Part shown: piece after piece, positions 59,282 through 64,000 of the stretch
Position numbering within the stretch: the stretch's first letter is position 1
How the letters are laid out: each line of letters opens with the position of its first letter
Assembly: GCA_014529385.2 (NCBI GenBank)
Contig: CM043962.1
Span: 51,218,905 to 51,282,904, forward strand
Direction: 5' to 3'
Source of the DNA: Adiantum capillus-veneris
Taxonomy: Eukaryota; Streptophyta; Polypodiopsida; Polypodiales; Pteridaceae
Length of the DNA: 64,000 nt
The notes under the pieces: model-generated
What the model was told of the DNA's origin: nothing
Database searches by the model: none
Seen by the model: only the letters and a program-made list of their open reading frames with translations
Translations under genes and position numbers: made by a program

Positions 59282-62200
59282 CTGTTTTAAACTTTAATAA
59301 ATACACAGGTAGAAACAAGACGTTCAAAAGACGAATGGCTAAAGATGTCTAGGCAAAGATTTGTACGGAAACAACTCAGTCTGAAATTCATAACTATACA
59401 GCATAATAAGAATGAGGTATCATTCCAAATGAGTTTATACAAAGGCATCATAACTATCCCAGTCGAATCATCAAGTGATATCAAGGTCGGACTGCAGCAT
59501 GCTAAACCTTTTTAAGCCAAGATAGAATTCTCATGTGCATCCATTAGTCAAGACAACATATATGTTAGACTTGGATACATATGGCATGCTTCAAAGAACC
59601 TATCAGTTGTTATCCATGTCAAACTTAAAAATTATTAGACTAGCTATTGTCCTATACATTAAAGTAGATAATATCTCAAGGTTTTTTTACATACAAAGTA
59701 GAATTGCTTCATATGTTATAACAATTCTTCTTTACAATAACCACTTACTGTGAGAAGAAGTCGTCTACACCATATCATTCTATGTATTTCTTTAGATAAA
59801 CATTGTATGAAAGAACCCAGTTTTAGGTCAGCCATCAAGAACCTAAGTTAAATGAGTAGTCTTTTAATTTGCAACAGGCCTTATCACCTATTAGCACCCA
59901 TTAAGTACCATAAAGAGATTTTCTTTGGTATCCAAAAATAGCAGCTGGATTTATCTGCCTAGGAAGTATCAGCCAAAGCCATACAAAAAATGGAGTTCAT
60001 TTCTTATGGACACTCAAGTCACCCCTTAATCAGTGCCACAATGATCCAAAAAAGGTATTATTGATATAACAACAAAAGTTTTTAAATAGTTTTTCCTCAA
60101 ACTCAATGAGCAGGACCGAAGTACAATTATCCATATTTAAGCCATATGTGGCCAGAAAAATTCCAACCTATTTTGTGATGAAGCCGAATTTCAATATTTT
60201 ATTTCTGTTAAACCATAGATACCAAGTGAGCAGATCTGCCTACATTATAAAAGATACTTTCTTAGACATTTCAAGTAAAACTTCAACTCCTCAGTGCACC
60301 AAAACCAGGTACTAAAGTACCACAAAAAAAACAAGTGAGTTAGCTGTAAAAAGTTTCAAGACTAAGCCAGATATCTAAGACCCAAAAAGCCAACCAGTAA
60401 TCAGCAGTCAAGGTGTAGGTAAATCAAAGCAAACAAGTACCTCCACCTCAGTAGAGAGATTATTGTATTTTTTGCAAAGAGTATGTATCATAAAACAAAC
60501 TCAAATTTCATCAGTAAATCAAACTAAGGTAGAAAATCTAAAATCCATTTTTATTTAAAGCCAATGATGATGAACCTGGCATCCTTCATACCAGATTTTC
60601 AAACCTGGACCAAATTAAAGGCTTTAATACAGTAATCAGTAGCATGCTGTATGTTAGATTTTTTTCAAGTCAAGGCCAGGATGACAAAGTCCAGCAAGGT
60701 CAGCAAAAAAGAACTGAAAGGATCTTGCAAAAAAACAGCTCAGAGAAGTATTAGCCAGAGCCAGAGCCAGAGCGTGCCAGAAAGCGGGCCACCTCAAACC
60801 GTATCAAATATAGCCAATTTATGAGAGTAAAAACAAATCCAAAAAATGATTAGCCATATCCAGAGACCAGGTAAGTCCAAACAGTCAACCTCATATCTCA
60901 GTATCAAGTGTGTGTAGCTATTTTAATTATAATAAATACACACCAATGAACAAGATGTTTGAAAAGACAATTGGCTAAAGATGTCTAGGCAAAGATAAGT
61001 ACAGAAACAACTCAGTTTTTTATTCATAATTGTACAACATAATAAGAATGAAGTATCATTCCAAATGAGTTTGTACAAAGGTATCAGAACTATCCCGGTT
61101 GGATCATCAAGTGTTTTCAAAGTCTGACTACAACAAGCTAAACCTTTTTAAGCCAAGATAGAATTCTCACCTACATCCATATAGTCAAGACAACAGATAT
61201 GTTAGACTTGGCTACGTATGGGAGGCTTTAAAGAATTTATCAGTTGTTATCCATGTCAAGAATTATTAGACTAGTTATTGTCCTGCATATTAAAGTCTCA
61301 AGGATTTTTTACCATCATATTCTTGCTAGAGTTACTCCAAATGTTTTAACTTCTTTTTTATAATAACCATTTACTCAAAAAAAAAGTTGACTAATCCATA
61401 TCATTGTATGTACTTCTTTCGCTTAAAAATCTTGCATGCAATGATATGTAATTTCATTTTAACATATGCTCCAAGGTCGAGCCCCTTCAAAGCCAGAATC
61501 AACTAGGATTATCACTCGACCAAATTTTAGGCCCGATATCAAGAACCAAAAGTTACTGAGTCAACAATAGTCTGCAACAGGTTATGCACATTCATCAGCA
61601 CTACACCATATTCCATAAAGAATTCCCTTTGAAATTAGTTGAACTATCAACCCAGAGAAGTACCAGCCAGAGCCAGAGAAGTACCAGCTAGAGCAAGAGA
61701 AGTATCAGCCATTGCCAGAGCAAGTAAAAAAGCAGGCCACCTCAAGTCATTCCCAGAGACCAGGATTAAAAGAACCAGGATTCTATACATTTGCAGCAGG
61801 TATGCACACTCATCATCATTACACCAGATATCATAAAGGATCTCCTTTTGAATAAAAACTAAACTATTAGCCCAGGGAAGTGACAGCTAGGGTCAGAGAA
61901 GTATTTAGCCAATGCCAAAGCCAGCCATAAAGCAGGCCACCTCAAACCATTCCTAGATATAGCCATTGTATGAGAGTAGGATCAAGCCGAGGGCATTGAC
62001 TAGCCATATCCAGAGACCAGTCAAAACCAGAAAAATGTGTTGTAGACCAGATCACTTAACTCGACACACCTTAGCAGAAGAGCCTGATATTGAAGTGTGG
62101 ATATCCAATCACAATTAGCAAGTCAAGGCCACCAAGCCTCCCCATCTCGATCAGAATCTTAGTTTATGCCAAAACTTAAGTAATAAAGCATAAGAAACCA

Positions 62201-62750
62201 TAATATTTATGTACATATAATGTTTTTATGGCAATACTACCACCAAGAACTAGATGTAGTGTATATATAACAAAAAGAAGACCAGATCTAAGCCATATAT
62301 CAACAAGCTGAAGGTCAGATTTATTGTAAGTCAAAGCAAATAGTCTCTCAATAAAGTATCAAAACCAGAATATTCATATGGTTTACATATTTTTTATGGT
62401 AGCATCATCATTAGATGTAGTGGAATATGAATGAAAAAAACCAGATCTAAGTCAGACATCCAAGCAACCAGCTATAGGTCAGATTTTTTTGTTTAGTTAA
62501 AGCAAATAATTTCCCCCATATCACAAAATCTTACCATACTCAGGTAGTAAAGCACCAAAAAACCAGATAAGTACCTAAATGTTCAAGTATCAAATATCAG
62601 TATCAAATCCAGATTGGTACAAGAGCCAAAATGTTTATATATCTTCTATGGCAGCATAACCATCATCGCCAATAGCCTTTCAACACCATACCCACCATAA
62701 GCAGAATGTTTAAGCAAAACACTAATCTTTCGTAAGTTTTCATGATAGGC
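59280..62750. repeat. Degenerate large tandem duplications, CCAG/AGCC-rich
   Basis: About 400-700 bases from 59281 recur from 60916 (shared words include GGCTAAAGATGTCTAGGCAA, ATCATTCCAAATGAGTTT and TTTTTAAGCCAAGATAGAAT), giving a unit of about 1.63 kb. Inside are smaller repeats: AGAAGTACCAGCCAGAGCC units (60750-60780, 61655-61720) and a GCGGGCCACCTCAA/GCAGGCCACCTCAA module at about 60786, 61733 and 61934. A GGTCAGATTT...AAAGCAAAT module lies near 62310 and 62470. No coding function. Confidence 0.65.
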
Positions 62751-64000
62751 TACTAATTCAAAGATTGCATATAGTAAATTCTCAAGTAAAGTGAACAGGA
62801 CTGGAGCCCAAAAAAACCAGTTTATATAGTATTTTCAAGTCAAAAAGACCAGCAAAAAATCACATGCTTCTTGTATTGTATCCAAGCTTCAATTTACCAA
62901 CTTTCCTTGAAGAAGGCCTTCCTCACAAAATAGGGCCAGAGTTCAGCCAGTACTAGGAATCCATCTCATCATTCTAATTATAGGCATATATCAATTTCAA
63001 AGAGCAGGATTGTCAGATTTATTTGGCATAGGATAAGTATCTTTATTCATGAGGCAAGCAAAACATCTCAGATTTTCACAGTAAAGTCAGTGGGAAATCT
63101 CCAAAGTGTCAGAGGACAACTATGTACAATTTCAATGTCTACTTATTCCCTCTTTCCTCTTTTAACTAGTACAATTAAATCTACGGTAACAAGTTGTTTG
63201 TAAAGTTGCAAGGAAAGTATAAAACCCAATGCAAAAAAACCAAATCATAACTGCTTATCTTGTATGCTAAAAAGCAAAAGACAAAAAGAAACCCAAGTCT
63301 AAGTGAAGGGGGAAGAAGAGCCCCTCACCTTGATACAGGGGCAAAGGTTGGGTAAATGTTAACAAGGAGGCATATCAGCAGTCAATACCCAAAGGGTAAG
63401 CCAGGTACTGCCACACCATTCAAGCTCCTAGTCACAGGACCTTCTTTATAGGAGGGCTGGATGATTATACCAAGCGGTGGATGTCACAAAGTCTGTGCCA
63501 AGCCACCTGCCATAAAGCTCGATTCTCAGATCCAGAAGTGTCATGAAGCACCGTGAGTGAAAGGGGAAGATTCCCGTCATGACAAAGTGTATATGCTTTA
63601 TGCCAGAAGGGAGGAAGACCTAGTTTTTAAGTTCCTATAAGGGTTAAACAATTTTAGGGATTGCTCCCACTAGGCCTGTGTTAAAAAATTGGTTCACACT
63701 ACACGATACAAACCAAGATAGTAGTGTAAGTAGTAGTTGGTATCAAGGACACAATTGGAATCACCTTGTGAGGTAATTTATAAGTGTGGCAACAGAAAGT
63801 GAATAAAAAACCTTGTATGGTTTAATGACAGAAGGAGCAATTAAATGTACTCCTTCAACTAAGCAAACCCAGACACCATCGTAAGCCACCAACAAGGAAT
63901 TCAAATCTTAGTTTAGTAATTTCAAACTTGAAGGTGGAGAACTTTATGCTAAGAGTAGGCTACTAGTTAACTGCCAGTAGGGTAAAGTATCAGTTATATA
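62751..64000. other. Unassigned AT-rich stretch at window end
   Basis: No gene or repeat I recognise. A GC-richer part (63310-63560) has no supported open frame. Confidence 0.4.

Overview
This window is nuclear DNA from a land plant with a large, repeat-rich genome. The evidence is Ty3/gypsy polyproteins, initiator-tRNA-Met primer sites behind two LTRs, LINE relics, a fragment of a plant PPR (pentatricopeptide) gene, and many long GA/CT and GT/CA microsatellites. A fern or another non-angiosperm would fit the Helentron and piggyBac-like relics, but that is inference; the sequence alone does not fix the species. I see no intact single-copy host gene, no rRNA or canonical tRNA gene, and no CRISPR array. 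Almost everything recognisable is a transposon or its remains.

Layout. 1-1.15 kb: unassigned DNA. 1.15-3.45 kb: 5'-truncated LINE (+). 3.55-4.32 kb: gypsy gag/protease relic (-). 4.3-8.8 kb: unassigned, with a foldback element. 8.8-15.6 kb: decayed Helentron/Helitron2 gene (-) carrying OTU-like, Cys-rich, Rep, PIF1 helicase and EEP endonuclease parts. A 1.3-kb piggyBac-like element (11377-12688, TTAA on both sides) interrupts its Rep domain. 18.5-18.8 kb: second foldback copy between 54-bp direct repeats. 18.95-19.74 kb: second LINE relic (-). 21.4-25.4 kb: decayed chromodomain-type gypsy element (-).

26132-31247 is a structurally complete non-coding LTR element of the LARD type: 186-bp LTRs, PBS, polypurine tract and a near-perfect target duplication. 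It carries a striking family of small palindromes. 33.4-42.5 kb is an old gypsy element (-) whose unusual 3'-terminal protease-like domain is split by another complete LTR element (34029-38699, target duplication ATTTG). A PPR fragment lies at 42.48-42.68 kb. 43133-54165 is a full-length 11-kb gypsy element (+) with 472-bp LTRs and target duplication GGTAG. Its pol frame continues for about 1,350 codons beyond the integrase into an unrecognised coiled-coil-containing region. The frames are broken by ten in-frame stops (six TAG, four TGA, no TAA), while the reading frame itself is hardly disturbed. 54.2-64 kb is AT-rich, with microsatellites, degenerate tandem duplications and a possible tRNA-derived SINE head.

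The nesting gives a relative history: the 33-42 kb gypsy is older than the element inside it, and the Helentron is older than its piggyBac-like insert. The 11-kb gypsy is comparatively young, since its LTRs differ at only about ten positions. The best candidates for something undescribed are the pol extension of that element, the protease-like domain downstream of an integrase, the Helentron/piggyBac nest, and the palindrome family of the LARD.
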